Assembly (NCBI GenBank): GCA_964444555.1
Contig: CAYUHC010000001.1
Location: 1-59,690 of the forward strand
Length of the DNA stretch: 59,690 nt
Source of the DNA: CAYUHC01 sp964444555
Lineage (GTDB): Bacteria > Patescibacteriota > Minisyncoccia > Phycocordibacterales > JACOZG01
Reading direction: 5' to 3'
Shown here: positions 39,905-48,068 of the stretch, piece by piece
Layout: every line of letters starts with the position of its first letter
How positions within the stretch are numbered: the stretch's first letter is position 1
The notes under the pieces: generated by a model
Database searches by the model: none
What the model was told of the DNA's origin: nothing
The model's input: the letters and a program-made list of their open reading frames with translations, nothing else
Made by a program: the position numbers and the translations under genes

Positions 39905-40500
39905 AGTTTGGCGACGATTTCCTGATGAACGGCCTCGATTGGCTGTTCGCCATTAACCTCGACAAATCTATATTCGGGTCGAGAACGGAAAAAGTCAATC
40001 GCTGGCTGGACCTCAGACTCAAACCACGTCAATCGGGCTTCAATGTCGGCGGCCGAAAGATCGTCGGCTCGGCCACGACCCCGCAAGCGCTCGGCGGCCC
40101 AATCATGAGATACCGCTAGATGGAAAATCGTGGCTGGCTGGCGGCCGTAAAAAGCAAAAGCCGTACCCAACATCTGGGCCTCCAGCAAAGAACGCGGCGC
40201 GCCATCAATCACAATATGCTCTCGGCCAGTAAAATTAGTGACGAGGGGCTGAGACCAGTTCCAAACCGCCAAGAAATCTGGGAAACGTCCCCCCGTCTCC
40301 ATCAAGCGACGGGCTCGATCCACCGTCTCTCCCCGACCCGTGGCAATCAACTCTCGCAACAATTTGCCGGTTTGAATATAAATCACCGGCACCTCAGGCG
40401 AACGCTCTCCCAAATGCTTAAGAAGCTCAGCCGACTGAGTCCCTTTGCCGCAGCCCGAGCGCCCCACCAACACCACAGTCTGGGGAGCAAGATCGGACAT
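39901..40500 (-). CDS. adk: adenylate kinase, short LID type
   Basis: 199 residues from ATG 40500 (MSDLAPQTVVLVGRSGCGKGTQ), one base after the preceding small gene; the longer frame to 40590 overlaps that gene and is rejected. P-loop GRSGCGKGTQ, AMP site (TGKLLRELIATGRGETVDRARRLMETGG), IDGAPRSLLEAQML (usual DGFPR) and RGRGRADD. The LID segment is short and lacks a zinc finger. It maintains the AMP/ADP/ATP balance. Confidence 0.93.
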   Translation of the reverse strand: MSDLAPQTVVLVGRSGCGKGTQSAELLKHLGERSPEVPVIYIQTGKLLRELIATGRGETVDRARRLMETGGRFPDFLAVWNWSQPLVTNFTGREHIVIDGAPRSLLEAQMLGTAFAFYGRQPATIFHLAVSHDWAAERLRGRGRADDLSAADIEARLTWFESEVQPAIDFFRSRPEYRFVEVNGEQPIEAVHQEIVAKL

Positions 40501-40501
40501 T

Positions 40502-40699
40502 TTAGCTAAAGATAAAGTAAATAACGGCGGCGGCGGCCAAACAGACCACGGCCACAACCAACAAAAACAAGTTGGCCTTGGCCTCATCATCCGTGCCCAT
40601 AATCTTCATCGCCAAACTTACCAACGCACTCTGCTTAGCTCCTCGGTAGTCACCACCAGTAAACTGGGGCTCGCCCGGGTTAAATTGTACATCAGACAT
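40502..40699 (-). CDS. 65-residue tail-anchored membrane protein
   Basis: Cytoplasmic N-terminal part (MSDVQFNPGEPQFTGGDYRGAKQSALVSLAMKIMG), then one C-terminal transmembrane helix (ANLFLLVVAVVCLAAAAVIYFIF). It lies between secY and adk, so a link to the translocon is tempting, but it does not carry a recognisable SecE or SecG motif. TATAAT 6 bases before the ATG gives it and adk-map an independent leaderless start. Confidence 0.75.
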   Translation of the reverse strand: MSDVQFNPGEPQFTGGDYRGAKQSALVSLAMKIMGTDDEAKANLFLLVVAVVCLAAAAVIYFIFS

Positions 40700-40705
40700 A
40701 GGGCT

Positions 40706-40711
40706 ATTATA
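40706..40711 (-). promoter_or_regulatory. -10 box (TATAAT) between secY and adk
   Basis: TATAAT on the minus strand, 6 bases before ATG 40699, within the 15-base gap after secY; splits the spc operon into a new transcript. Confidence 0.6.
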
Positions 40712-40714
40712 ACC

Positions 40715-41986
40715 CTAGTACTCGCGCATCGCCAACTGCGCATCCACCTGTTTGGTGAATTCGAGAGCCACCGAGACCACAATCAACAAGGAGGTACCGC
40801 CAATAGCTAGCGCCGCCATCCCCGTAATCGCCTGCATGACCAAGGGCAACATTGCCACAATCGCCAAGAAGAGCGCTCCGACAAAGGTTAATCGATATAA
40901 AACGTTGGCCACGTATTCGGCCGTGGGACGTCCAGGACGGATACCGGGAATGAACGAGCCACTGCGCTGCAAGTTATTGGCTAAAGATTCTGGATCGAAG
41001 GTAATCGCTGAATAGAAGTAGGTGAAAACGAACACCAACACAAAGTACAACGCGGCGTAAATCCAAGAGTTGCTAAGGATCGACAAAATAATATCCGAAA
41101 TCGAACGCAGAGTACCGTTATCAAGGCGCGCCAAAAAGTTAGCGATCATTTGCGGGAAGAGTAAAATCGACAAAGCAAAGATGATCGGCATCACTCCAGC
41201 CTGATTAAGTCGCACTGGTAAATAGGAAGAGGCGCCGCCATAAACTCGGCTACCACGCACCTGCTTAGCTTGAGTCACGGGAATAGGGCGCTCCGCTTCG
41301 GTCACCGTCACCACGCCGCCGATAATCACGGCGATCGCTACCACCATTCCTAAATATAGAGGAACCTGACTCGGTTCAAAGTTGGCGACTAGCTGACCAA
41401 TAATGCTTGGCGCGCGAGAAGCGATACCGGCAAAAATAATCAACGAGACGCCGTTGCCAATACCGTACTCGTTAATCAACTCGCCCAACCACATCAAGAG
41501 CAAACAACCAGCCGTGATAGTCAACAGGTTTAGAGCGCTATCAACCACCCCCAAAGGCGAGATAATTCCTTGGCCCTCAAGCAAAGCCAACAAACCCCAA
41601 CCCTGCATCAACGCTAGCGGTACCGTTAGCAAACGAGAATACTGAGTAAACTGTCGGCGACCAAGCTCTCCGGACTCATGCCAGATCTCCTTTAGCTTGG
41701 GGATCATCATCGACAACAACTGCAAAATAATTGAGGCGGTAATAAACGGCCCCACGCCCAACATAAAAATTGAAAGATTGGATAGGCCGCCACCAGAAAA
41801 AATGTTGAGCAAACCAAAAAATTGATTACCCGACAAAAAACGCTCAAGAGCCAAAGTGTTGACTCCCGGCACTGGGATCGCGGCGCCCAAACGGAAAACC
41901 AATAGCATCGCCACCACAAAGAGGATTCGCTTTAAGAGTGGCGCATCGTGGATTAGGAGGCGCAACTTTTGAGAAAAAGAGTTCAT
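40715..41986 (-). CDS. secY: protein translocase subunit SecY
   Basis: 423 residues, ten transmembrane helices. Family landmarks: helix 2 plug region (NIFSGGGLSNLSIFMLGVGPFITASIILQLL), GIGNGVSLIIFAGI, and the cytoplasmic loop PGIRPGRPTAEYVANVL before helix 9. It forms the Sec channel needed for the many secreted proteins here. It follows rplO by 8 bases. Confidence 0.97.
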   Translation of the reverse strand: MNSFSQKLRLLIHDAPLLKRILFVVAMLLVFRLGAAIPVPGVNTLALERFLSGNQFFGLLNIFSGGGLSNLSIFMLGVGPFITASIILQLLSMMIPKLKEIWHESGELGRRQFTQYSRLLTVPLALMQGWGLLALLEGQGIISPLGVVDSALNLLTITAGCLLLMWLGELINEYGIGNGVSLIIFAGIASRAPSIIGQLVANFEPSQVPLYLGMVVAIAVIIGGVVTVTEAERPIPVTQAKQVRGSRVYGGASSYLPVRLNQAGVMPIIFALSILLFPQMIANFLARLDNGTLRSISDIILSILSNSWIYAALYFVLVFVFTYFYSAITFDPESLANNLQRSGSFIPGIRPGRPTAEYVANVLYRLTFVGALFLAIVAMLPLVMQAITGMAALAIGGTSLLIVVSVALEFTKQVDAQLAMREY

Positions 41987-41994
41987 GAGTTTAA

Positions 41995-42426
41995 TTATTT
42001 AACACTACCGCCCACCTGTTCAATCTTTTGGCGAGCCTGAGCCGACAATGGCAAGCCCTTAATCACTAGCGGCTTCGTTACCGCTCCCGTGCTCAAAATT
42101 TTGACTAGCGGCACGCGACCACTATCTCGCCCAATAATCCCCGCCTCCATCAAAGTCTTAATCGTTACCACTGAACCACTCGGCAAACGATCAAGGGCCG
42201 TCAAAGTCACGACCACTGGTCGAGTCGCCACGATAGACTTAAAGCGATAACCACGGCGCTTAGGCAGCTTCTTAATGATGTCTCGAAGCTCTGGGCGCAA
42301 CTTGCGTCCCGCACGAGCCTTCTGACCCTTGGTGCCGCGTCCCGCCGTTTTACCACGCTTACCACCGCGAGCTACCTGGCGGTGCTTGCGATTAGAGCTT
42401 GGTCGAGTTAATTCGTGGATCTGCAT
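41995..42426 (-). CDS. rplO: 50S ribosomal protein L15
   Basis: 143 residues with N-terminal KRGKTAGRGTKGQKAR and the C-terminal VTKPLVIKGLPLSAQARQKIEQVGGSV signature. It comes directly after rpsE with no L30 gene between, a CPR hallmark. Confidence 0.95.
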   Translation of the reverse strand: MQIHELTRPSSNRKHRQVARGGKRGKTAGRGTKGQKARAGRKLRPELRDIIKKLPKRRGYRFKSIVATRPVVVTLTALDRLPSGSVVTIKTLMEAGIIGRDSGRVPLVKILSTGAVTKPLVIKGLPLSAQARQKIEQVGGSVK

Positions 42427-42432
42427 AAAAAT

Positions 42433-42990
42433 TTACTTACGGATAAATTGGCGCAACGCCGTAATCGTTACTCGCGCGTTATTAAGCTTGTTCTTGCTCT
42501 TGGAAGTAAACTTGGCCGAGACGTCCTTAACGCCAGCCAATTCCAACAAGGCCCGAGCCGAAGAACCAGCAATCAAGCCGCGGCCCGGAGCCGGACGCAA
42601 AACAATCTTAGAGCTAGCAAACTTGGCCGATACCTCGTGAGGAATCGAATTGGTTTTTGACAAAGGCAATTCCATCAAACCCTTCTTGGCATCACGCACG
42701 GCCTTATCGATTGCGGCCGAAACGTCGCCACCCTTACCAACGCCCAAACCAACCTTACCACGACGATTGCCGATCGCCATCACAATGGAAAAGCTGAAGC
42801 GACGACCGCCACGAACCACGCGGGTGACGCGTCGGACGTCTAAGGTCTTCTGATCGTATTCTGGTTTTGGTCGATCTTCTCGCCCTCGACCACCGCCCGG
42901 GCGGCCGCCTCGGCCGCCGCGGCCGGTAGGCCGCTGGCCGCGATTAGCGGCTGGGGCACTGGCTGGAATGTTTGGTGTAGTTTCGGTCAT
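42433..42990 (-). CDS. rpsE: 30S ribosomal protein S5 with Arg/Gly-rich N-terminus
   Basis: 185 residues. The S5 core (RVTRVVRGGRRFSFSIVMAIGNRRGKVGLGVGKGGDVSAAI) is preceded by about 45 residues of low-complexity Arg/Gly/Pro (GRGGRGGRPGGGRGRED). The extension is unusual in composition and would protrude near the mRNA entry side; its effect is unknown. Confidence 0.95.
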   Translation of the reverse strand: MTETTPNIPASAPAANRGQRPTGRGGRGGRPGGGRGREDRPKPEYDQKTLDVRRVTRVVRGGRRFSFSIVMAIGNRRGKVGLGVGKGGDVSAAIDKAVRDAKKGLMELPLSKTNSIPHEVSAKFASSKIVLRPAPGRGLIAGSSARALLELAGVKDVSAKFTSKSKNKLNNARVTITALRQFIRK

Positions 42991-42993
42991 AAA

Positions 42994-43380
42994 TTAAAAT
43001 TGAAGTCCGCCTTCTCGAGCACCATCAGCTAAAGCCTTAACGCGACCAGCATAACGATAACCACCTCGATCAAACGCTACGGCCGTGATCTTATTTTCAA
43101 CCGCTCGACGAGCCAAAAGCTTGCCAACTAAAAACGCCTGAGGCACTTTGGTAAAGCCAACATCTTCGGCGCGCTTGCCCTCAGCCAAACCCTTCTCCGC
43201 CTTTAAATCTCGCTCACTGGCGGCCACCAAAGTCTTGCCCGTCGTATCGTCAATGACCTGAGCGTAAATCACCCGATTAGAACGAAAGACCGACAAGCGA
43301 GGTCGCGCGGCCACGCCAGACACGCGAGCTCGAACTCGATGATGGCGGCGCTTTCGTTTGTTTGCAAAAATAGTTTTCAT
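42994..43380 (-). CDS. rplR: 50S ribosomal protein L18
   Basis: 128 residues: RKRRHHRVRARVSGVAARPRLSVFRSNRVIYAQVIDD and the C-terminal VAFDRGGYRYAGRVKALADGAREGGLQF are standard. Three bases after rpsE's upstream neighbour spacing; 5S rRNA-binding protein. Confidence 0.95.
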   Translation of the reverse strand: MKTIFANKRKRRHHRVRARVSGVAARPRLSVFRSNRVIYAQVIDDTTGKTLVAASERDLKAEKGLAEGKRAEDVGFTKVPQAFLVGKLLARRAVENKITAVAFDRGGYRYAGRVKALADGAREGGLQF

Positions 43381-43384
43381 AATT

Positions 43385-43921
43385 TTAAGCCACTACGCGC
43401 TTACCCTCCTTGCGACGAACCACTTCGTTTTCGTAACGAATCCCCTTGCCCTTGTAAGGTTCTGGCTTTTTGAGGGCCCGAATCTTGGCGGCAAAACCAC
43501 CGACCAGCTCCTTGTCGCTACCACTGATGGTCACCACCCCCTTCTCGACCACTACCGTGATTTCGGCCGGGATCGCCACTTCAACCTGATGAGACAAACC
43601 GAGATTTAAAACCAACTTCTGACCAGAAACGACGGCGCGATAACCCACGCCTTCGATAATTAATTTTTTGGTGTAACCTGTCGTTACCCCGTCAATCATA
43701 TTTAAAAGATGAGACGCGTAAGTTCCCCACAAAGCTTGAGTGTCCATATCGTGACGTACGGGCTTGAGGTTAATCACTCCACCCTCGATCGCGATCGTCA
43801 CCACTGGTTTAAAGTGACGCGTCAAAGTTCCGCGCGTTCCCCGAACGCTAACCATTTCGCCATCTTGCCGGACTTCTACGCCCGTGGGAATCGTGATTTG
43901 TTTTTTGCCGACGCGTGACAT
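43385..43921 (-). CDS. rplF: 50S ribosomal protein L6
   Basis: 178 residues with the two L6 domains; N-terminal SRVGKKQITIPTGVEV and C-terminal RALKKPEPYKGKGIRYENEVVRRKEGK are diagnostic. Spacer to rpsH is 6 bases and AT-rich without a ribosome-binding site. Confidence 0.95.
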   Translation of the reverse strand: MSRVGKKQITIPTGVEVRQDGEMVSVRGTRGTLTRHFKPVVTIAIEGGVINLKPVRHDMDTQALWGTYASHLLNMIDGVTTGYTKKLIIEGVGYRAVVSGQKLVLNLGLSHQVEVAIPAEITVVVEKGVVTISGSDKELVGGFAAKIRALKKPEPYKGKGIRYENEVVRRKEGKRVVA

Positions 43922-43927
43922 AAATAA

Positions 43928-44320
43928 TTACCAAAGAGTAAACAAAATTTCGCCGCCCAACTTCTCCGTGCGGGCCTCACGGTCCGTCTTAAGACCCCGT
44001 GAGGTCGAATAAACAGCCAAGCCATGCCCCTGACGCACCGGTCGGATATCTCCCACCTGATGGTAAACTCGGCGCGAAGGCTTAGAGATCCGACGAACCT
44101 CGTGGATGCGAGACTCCTCGCCCTCATAGGCCAACTCCAATTCCAAAAACTTTTTCACCTTCTTGCCACGTTTGGTGATGACCTTAAGGTAACCCTCGCG
44201 CTTGAGCAATTCGGCAATCTGATTTTTAAATTCCGAGTAAGGGACTGACGCTTCGCGATTGCCGGTCATCCCAGCATTCTTGAGGCGAATCATCATATCA
44301 GAAATTGGATCGGTGACCAT
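43928..44320 (-). CDS. rpsH: 30S ribosomal protein S8
   Basis: 130 residues: DPISDMMIRLKNAGMTGN at the start and YSTSRGLKTDREARTEKLGGEILFTLW at the end are the S8 signatures. In other bacteria S8 represses the spc operon; whether that holds here is not shown. Confidence 0.96.
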   Translation of the reverse strand: MVTDPISDMMIRLKNAGMTGNREASVPYSEFKNQIAELLKREGYLKVITKRGKKVKKFLELELAYEGEESRIHEVRRISKPSRRVYHQVGDIRPVRQGHGLAVYSTSRGLKTDREARTEKLGGEILFTLW

Positions 44321-44323
44321 AAA

Positions 44324-44509
44324 TTACCAAGAAGACTTCTTAATGCCTGGCACTCGACCCTCATTGGCCAACTCCCGGAAACAAATCCGGCACAGACCAA
44401 AGGCGCGCATAAACGCCCGCTTGCGACCGCAACGGAAACAGCGTCGAACCACCCGAGTGCTAAACTTCGGGGTTTTTTGGGATCGAGCAATGACAGACGT
44501 TTTAGCCAT
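44324..44509 (-). CDS. rpsZ: 30S ribosomal protein S14, zinc-binding type
   Basis: 61 residues; four cysteines CFRC ... CRIC form the zinc site of the short S14 paralogue (type Z). It is placed between rplE and rpsH as usual. A 66-base gap separates it from rplE. Confidence 0.95.
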   Translation of the reverse strand: MAKTSVIARSQKTPKFSTRVVRRCFRCGRKRAFMRAFGLCRICFRELANEGRVPGIKKSSW

Positions 44510-44575
44510 AGGCGTAGCCGCTATCCTAACAGGAGGTCAAGCGGAAGTCAACTAAATTATTAAGCAAACTAGCCA

Positions 44576-45112
44576 TTATTTCTTAAATGGCACCCCAATT
44601 AGGTCAAATAAGGCCCGAGCTTCTTTGGGGGTGCGAGCCGAGGTGGTTAAAGTGACGCTTAAACCGAACACATCCTTAATATCTTCGTCGGCGGTCTCGG
44701 GGAAGATCGTATGCTCCTTAATGCCGATCGTTAAGTTACCCATATTATCGATGGCCTTAGCGTCAAAGCCACGGAAGTCACGGATTCGCGGCACGGCGGC
44801 GTTAAAGAAGCGGTCCAAAAAGCCATACATGCGTAGGCCGCGAAGCGTTACCGCCAACCCCACGATATCTCCCTGACGCAACTTAAAGCTAGCAATCGAC
44901 TTCTTGGCGCCGCGGAGAGCAGGCTTCTGACCAGTAATCCGAGTCAAACGATCAGTGATAAATTCCACTCGTTTTTTATCGCCCTTAATCTTGCCCACCC
45001 CCGTCGAGACCACCACCTTTTGCAACCGAGGCAAAGCCCACACGTTATCGTGGCCAGAAGTTTTCTTAAGCTCCGTGCTACCCTTATTAATTTTTTCTTT
45101 GATTCCCGTCAT
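44576..45112 (-). CDS. rplE: 50S ribosomal protein L5
   Basis: 178 residues: LPRLQKVVVSTGVGKIK, ITGQKPALRGAKKSIASFKLRQGDIVGLAVTLRG and the C-terminal PKEARALFDLIGVPF match L5. Contacts 5S rRNA and P-site tRNA. Confidence 0.96.
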   Translation of the reverse strand: MTGIKEKINKGSTELKKTSGHDNVWALPRLQKVVVSTGVGKIKGDKKRVEFITDRLTRITGQKPALRGAKKSIASFKLRQGDIVGLAVTLRGLRMYGFLDRFFNAAVPRIRDFRGFDAKAIDNMGNLTIGIKEHTIFPETADEDIKDVFGLSVTLTTSARTPKEARALFDLIGVPFKK

Positions 45113-45121
45113 AAAATATTT

Positions 45122-45427
45122 TTACAAGCTAGCGCCACAAGTCTTACAAACTCGAGTCCTTTTTCCAGACACCTCCTTCATTCCCACGCGGACACCCTTT
45201 TTGCATTTGGCGCATTTAAGAGCCACGTTAGAAACATGGAGCGATGCCGGGCGCTCAACAACCTGACCCTTCTTACCCTGCTGACGGGCGCGCTCACGAC
45301 GCTTAACCAAGTTAATCCCCTCCACTACCACTCGGTCGAGTTCTGGCCAAGAGCGGACCACCAAACCTTCGCGGCCGCGATCCTTTCCCGTCAACACTAT
45401 TACGTTGTCACCTTTTTTGATCTTCAT
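45122..45427 (-). CDS. rplX: 50S ribosomal protein L24
   Basis: 101 residues: KOW motif (KKGDNVIVLTGKDRGREGLVV), then VVEGINLVKRR and a C-terminal CAKC ... CKTC zinc ribbon typical of the zinc-containing L24 form. Confidence 0.94.
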   Translation of the reverse strand: MKIKKGDNVIVLTGKDRGREGLVVRSWPELDRVVVEGINLVKRRERARQQGKKGQVVERPASLHVSNVALKCAKCKKGVRVGMKEVSGKRTRVCKTCGASL

Positions 45428-45431
45428 ATAT

Positions 45432-45803
45432 TTAAACTACCTCGGGAGCCAAAGAGGCGATTTTCTGATAACCCCGCTCAGCCAACTCGCGAGGAATGGG
45501 CCCGAAGATGCGACCGCCGCGCGGATCCTGCTTACCCTTTTCGAGCAGAACGACGGCGTTCTCATCAAAACGAACATAAGAACCGTCCGTGCGCCGGAAG
45601 GGCTTGCGCTGGCGTACGACCACCGCCTGACAAACATCCTTTTTCTTAACCGCCTTCTTTGGCTCAGCAATCTGTACCGACAAAACCACCAAATCACCGA
45701 TTTCGGCATAGCGACGCTTAGAGCCGCCAAGCACCTTAAAGATGCGGCCAACTTTAGCGCCGGTATTATCTGCAATTTTTACGATGGATCGTGGCTGAAT
45801 CAT
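45432..45803 (-). CDS. rplN: 50S ribosomal protein L14
   Basis: 123 residues: MIQPRSIVKIADNTGAKVGRI and FGPIPRELAERGYQKIASLAPEVV are the family signatures. The start codon follows an AT-rich spacer with no Shine-Dalgarno sequence. Confidence 0.96.
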   Translation of the reverse strand: MIQPRSIVKIADNTGAKVGRIFKVLGGSKRRYAEIGDLVVLSVQIAEPKKAVKKKDVCQAVVVRQRKPFRRTDGSYVRFDENAVVLLEKGKQDPRGGRIFGPIPRELAERGYQKIASLAPEVV

Positions 45804-45805
45804 AT

Positions 45806-46051
45806 TTAAGCAATAACTTCGTGATGTTTATCCTTAGAAAGTGGCCGGGTCTCCCGAATCCGAACCTTGTCGCCAACTTTGGCCCCCAACTCGTTGTGGG
45901 CCTTAAACTTCTTGGTTAGCGTCATATACTTACCATACTTCGGGTGCTTTACAAAACGCTTCACCAAAACCACGACGGTTTTTACCATCTTGTCGGAAAC
46001 TACCACCCCCTCCAATACTTTGCCCTTAGTTGTAAATTTTTTCGTGGTCAT
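45806..46051 (-). CDS. rpsQ: 30S ribosomal protein S17
   Basis: 81 residues with the OB-fold pattern VLEGVVVSDKMVKTVVVLVKRFVKHPKYGKYMT and GDKVRIRETRPLSKDKHHEV. Normal position between rpmC and rplN. Confidence 0.95.
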   Translation of the reverse strand: MTTKKFTTKGKVLEGVVVSDKMVKTVVVLVKRFVKHPKYGKYMTLTKKFKAHNELGAKVGDKVRIRETRPLSKDKHHEVIA

Positions 46052-46053
46052 AA

Positions 46054-46251
46054 TTATTTTTGCGTCATCTTAACGCCGCGCAAAGCCGTCAAAATTCGAG
46101 CAATTTGACGTCGGGTATTGCGTCCGTCCTTAACGTTGGTCGTCCGGCTACCCGTCGAAGCGAAACGGAATTGTCGCAAGGCGCCGCGCTTCTCGGCCAA
46201 GAGCGAAGTTAATTCGGAAACCGTTTTGGTGCTGAGTTCTTTGTATTCCAT
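46054..46251 (-). CDS. rpmC: 50S ribosomal protein L29
   Basis: 65-residue two-helix protein: MEYKELSTKTVSELTSLLAEKRGALRQFRF ... RNTRRQIARILTALR. Located at the tunnel exit on the ribosome. Confidence 0.93.
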   Translation of the reverse strand: MEYKELSTKTVSELTSLLAEKRGALRQFRFASTGSRTTNVKDGRNTRRQIARILTALRGVKMTQK

Positions 46252-46255
46252 AAAA

Positions 46256-46675
46256 TTATTGGCGCAATACGACTTTGGTCTTAATCGGCAGTTTGGCTCC
46301 CGCCTTGCGCAAGGCCTCTTTGGCCGTCAACGGCTCAACGCCATCAACCTCAAACAACATTCGACCTGGCCAAACCTGAAATTCGTAGCCAGAAAGATCA
46401 CCCTTACCGCCACCCATGCCCACCTCCGCCGCCTTTTGGGTGTAAGGTCGGTCAGGGAAGATGCGGATCCAGAGCTTACCCGTCTTTTTGATCTCGTGCA
46501 TGATCGTCTTGCGGGCCGCCTCAATCTGATTAGAACGCACTCGGCCGGCCGTGACCGCCTTCATTCCCACCGAACCAAAAGCCAAAGTTACTCCGCGAGT
46601 CTCAACTCGAGGCTTCGCCGGGTTGCGGCGCATGGTATGCCATTTGCGATGCTTAACTTTCTTGGGGAGTAACAT
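46256..46675 (-). CDS. rplP: 50S ribosomal protein L16
   Basis: 139 residues: MLLPKKVKHRKWHTMR, RKTIMHEIKKTGKLWIRIFPDRPYTQKAAEVGMGGGKG and the C-terminal EALRKAGAKLPIKTKVV are characteristic. Confidence 0.96.
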   Translation of the reverse strand: MLLPKKVKHRKWHTMRRNPAKPRVETRGVTLAFGSVGMKAVTAGRVRSNQIEAARKTIMHEIKKTGKLWIRIFPDRPYTQKAAEVGMGGGKGDLSGYEFQVWPGRMLFEVDGVEPLTAKEALRKAGAKLPIKTKVVLRQ

Positions 46676-46681
46676 GGTAAT

Positions 46682-47338
46682 TTATTTATCAAAAATTTCT
46701 CCGCGGTAAATCCAAACCTTAACGCCAATTACGCCGTAAGACAAATAAGCCTTCTCGCGGGCGAAATCAATATCGGCTCGCAAAGTCTGCAGGGGCAAGC
46801 GGCCCTTTTTGTAAGACTCATATCGGCCCATCTCGGCGCCGCCCAATCGGCCCGAGAGCGCCACCTTAACTCCCTCCACCGAGCGGTTAGCAAGCACCTT
46901 CTCGACCGTCTGCTTAGCCACGCGCTTAAAGGGCATCCGCTTCTCCAGGCCCTCCACGATCATCTGAGCGGCAATACGAGCGTGAGCCTCGGGATTTTTA
47001 ACCTCTTCAATATCCAAACGAAACTCCTTAGGAATCTCGGCCTTGATCTTCTTTAAAAACTTAGCAATATCCTGCTTTAGGCGATTAGAACCTTCACCCG
47101 ATCGACCAATCACCATACCTGGTCGTGAAGTCTTAACAATCACCCGCAAAGAATGAGCACCCCGCTCGATCTCCAAAGAATCCACAAAAAAGCCTCGAAG
47201 GCGCTTCTCCAAAAACTCTCGCAAAAGGACGTCGGCCTTCAAAAACTCTTGGTACTTTCCGCGAACGCCAAACCAGCGCGACTGCCAATCGCGAATAATG
47301 CCGAGACGATGAGAATAAGGATGGACTTTGTGACTCAT
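46682..47338 (-). CDS. rpsC: 30S ribosomal protein S3
   Basis: 218 residues: MSHKVHPYSHRLGIIRDWQSRWF start, KH domain with VIGRSGEGSNRLKQDI, and the C-terminal GRLGGAEMGRYESYKKGRLPLQTLRADIDFA ... GVKVWIYRGEIF. Complete. Confidence 0.96.
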   Translation of the reverse strand: MSHKVHPYSHRLGIIRDWQSRWFGVRGKYQEFLKADVLLREFLEKRLRGFFVDSLEIERGAHSLRVIVKTSRPGMVIGRSGEGSNRLKQDIAKFLKKIKAEIPKEFRLDIEEVKNPEAHARIAAQMIVEGLEKRMPFKRVAKQTVEKVLANRSVEGVKVALSGRLGGAEMGRYESYKKGRLPLQTLRADIDFAREKAYLSYGVIGVKVWIYRGEIFDK

Positions 47339-47341
47339 AAA

Positions 47342-47668
47342 TTATTTCTTGGGAGCGAGCTCCACTACCACATGACTTGATCGTTTTAAAATTTGCGCTC
47401 CCCGACCCATCGCTCGCGGCATCATCCGCTTAAGCACTTGGCCACCGTCAACGCGCACGCTCTTAATTACCAGTTCACCCTCGTGTTTACTATTAGTACG
47501 AGCGTTAGCGACCGCCGATTTAATCAGCTTAGCCATCGGCTCAGCACTACGCTTCGCCAAAAAAGTAAGCTGATCAAGAGCGGCCGGCACTGACTTGCCC
47601 CTCACCAAACCCGCCACCAAACGCATCTTGCGCGGAGAAATTCGAAAATTAGAGAGCGAAGCCTTCAT
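47342..47668 (-). CDS. rplV: 50S ribosomal protein L22
   Basis: 108 residues: LSNFRISPRKMRLVAGLVRGKSVPAALDQL and the tunnel loop/C-terminus MPRAMGRGAQILKRSSHVVVEL. Directly after rpsS. Confidence 0.95.
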   Translation of the reverse strand: MKASLSNFRISPRKMRLVAGLVRGKSVPAALDQLTFLAKRSAEPMAKLIKSAVANARTNSKHEGELVIKSVRVDGGQVLKRMMPRAMGRGAQILKRSSHVVVELAPKK

Positions 47669-47676
47669 AAAATCAA

Positions 47677-48018
47677 TTATTTCTTAGCTTCGGGGGTAGC
47701 ACTCGCGGCCTTAGCAGCAGCAATCTCGCTCTCGCGCTTCTTCTGCTCTAACTCCTTTTGCATCTTACCACCATGCTTAATAAACTTACGCGTCAAAGAA
47801 AACTCGCCCAACTTGTGGCCGACCATATCTTCGGTCACCAAAACCTCCACGTGGTCACGACCATTGTGGACGCCGAACTTGAAGCCAACCATTTCTGGAC
47901 TGATCGACGAGCGACGAGCCCAAGTTTTGATCACATTAGACTCGCCCGGCTTCTTACCGGCGATTTTCTTCAATAATTTGGGGTCCACATAGGGCCCCTT
48001 GGCGAGCGATCGTGACAT
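47677..48018 (-). CDS. rpsS: 30S ribosomal protein S19
   Basis: 113 residues from ATG 48018 (MSRSLAKGPYVDPKLLKKI); a longer frame to 48048 reads through the leader hairpin and is rejected. Core KTWARRSSISPEMVGFKFGVHNGRDHVEVLVTEDMVGHKLGEFSLTRKF is normal; a 25-residue Ala/Glu/Lys tail is added. Because the secreted-protein block separates it from rplB, it heads a new transcription unit. Confidence 0.95.
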   Translation of the reverse strand: MSRSLAKGPYVDPKLLKKIAGKKPGESNVIKTWARRSSISPEMVGFKFGVHNGRDHVEVLVTEDMVGHKLGEFSLTRKFIKHGGKMQKELEQKKRESEIAAAKAASATPEAKK

Positions 48019-48030
48019 AAGATAAAGGAA

Positions 48031-48066
48031 AACACTGTCATCCACCATGGCGGACTAGACAGTGTT
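48031..48066 (-). promoter_or_regulatory. 5' end hairpin of the rpsS operon
   Basis: AACACTGTC arms (48031-48039 and 48058-48066) form a stem at the very 5' end of the predicted transcript, followed by TTTTCC and then the ATG 12 bases on. It could protect the 5' end or be an attenuator or a ribosomal protein binding site. Confidence 0.6.
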
Positions 48067-48068
48067 CC

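Noticed and set aside
40502..40699. Small membrane protein as SecE or SecG
   Set aside because: Position near secY is suggestive, but the single C-terminal helix and N-terminal sequence show no SecE or SecG motif.
45020..45649. Long plus-strand frame across rplX and rplN
   Set aside because: It is a shadow of three well-conserved ribosomal genes on the minus strand, with no protein-like features.
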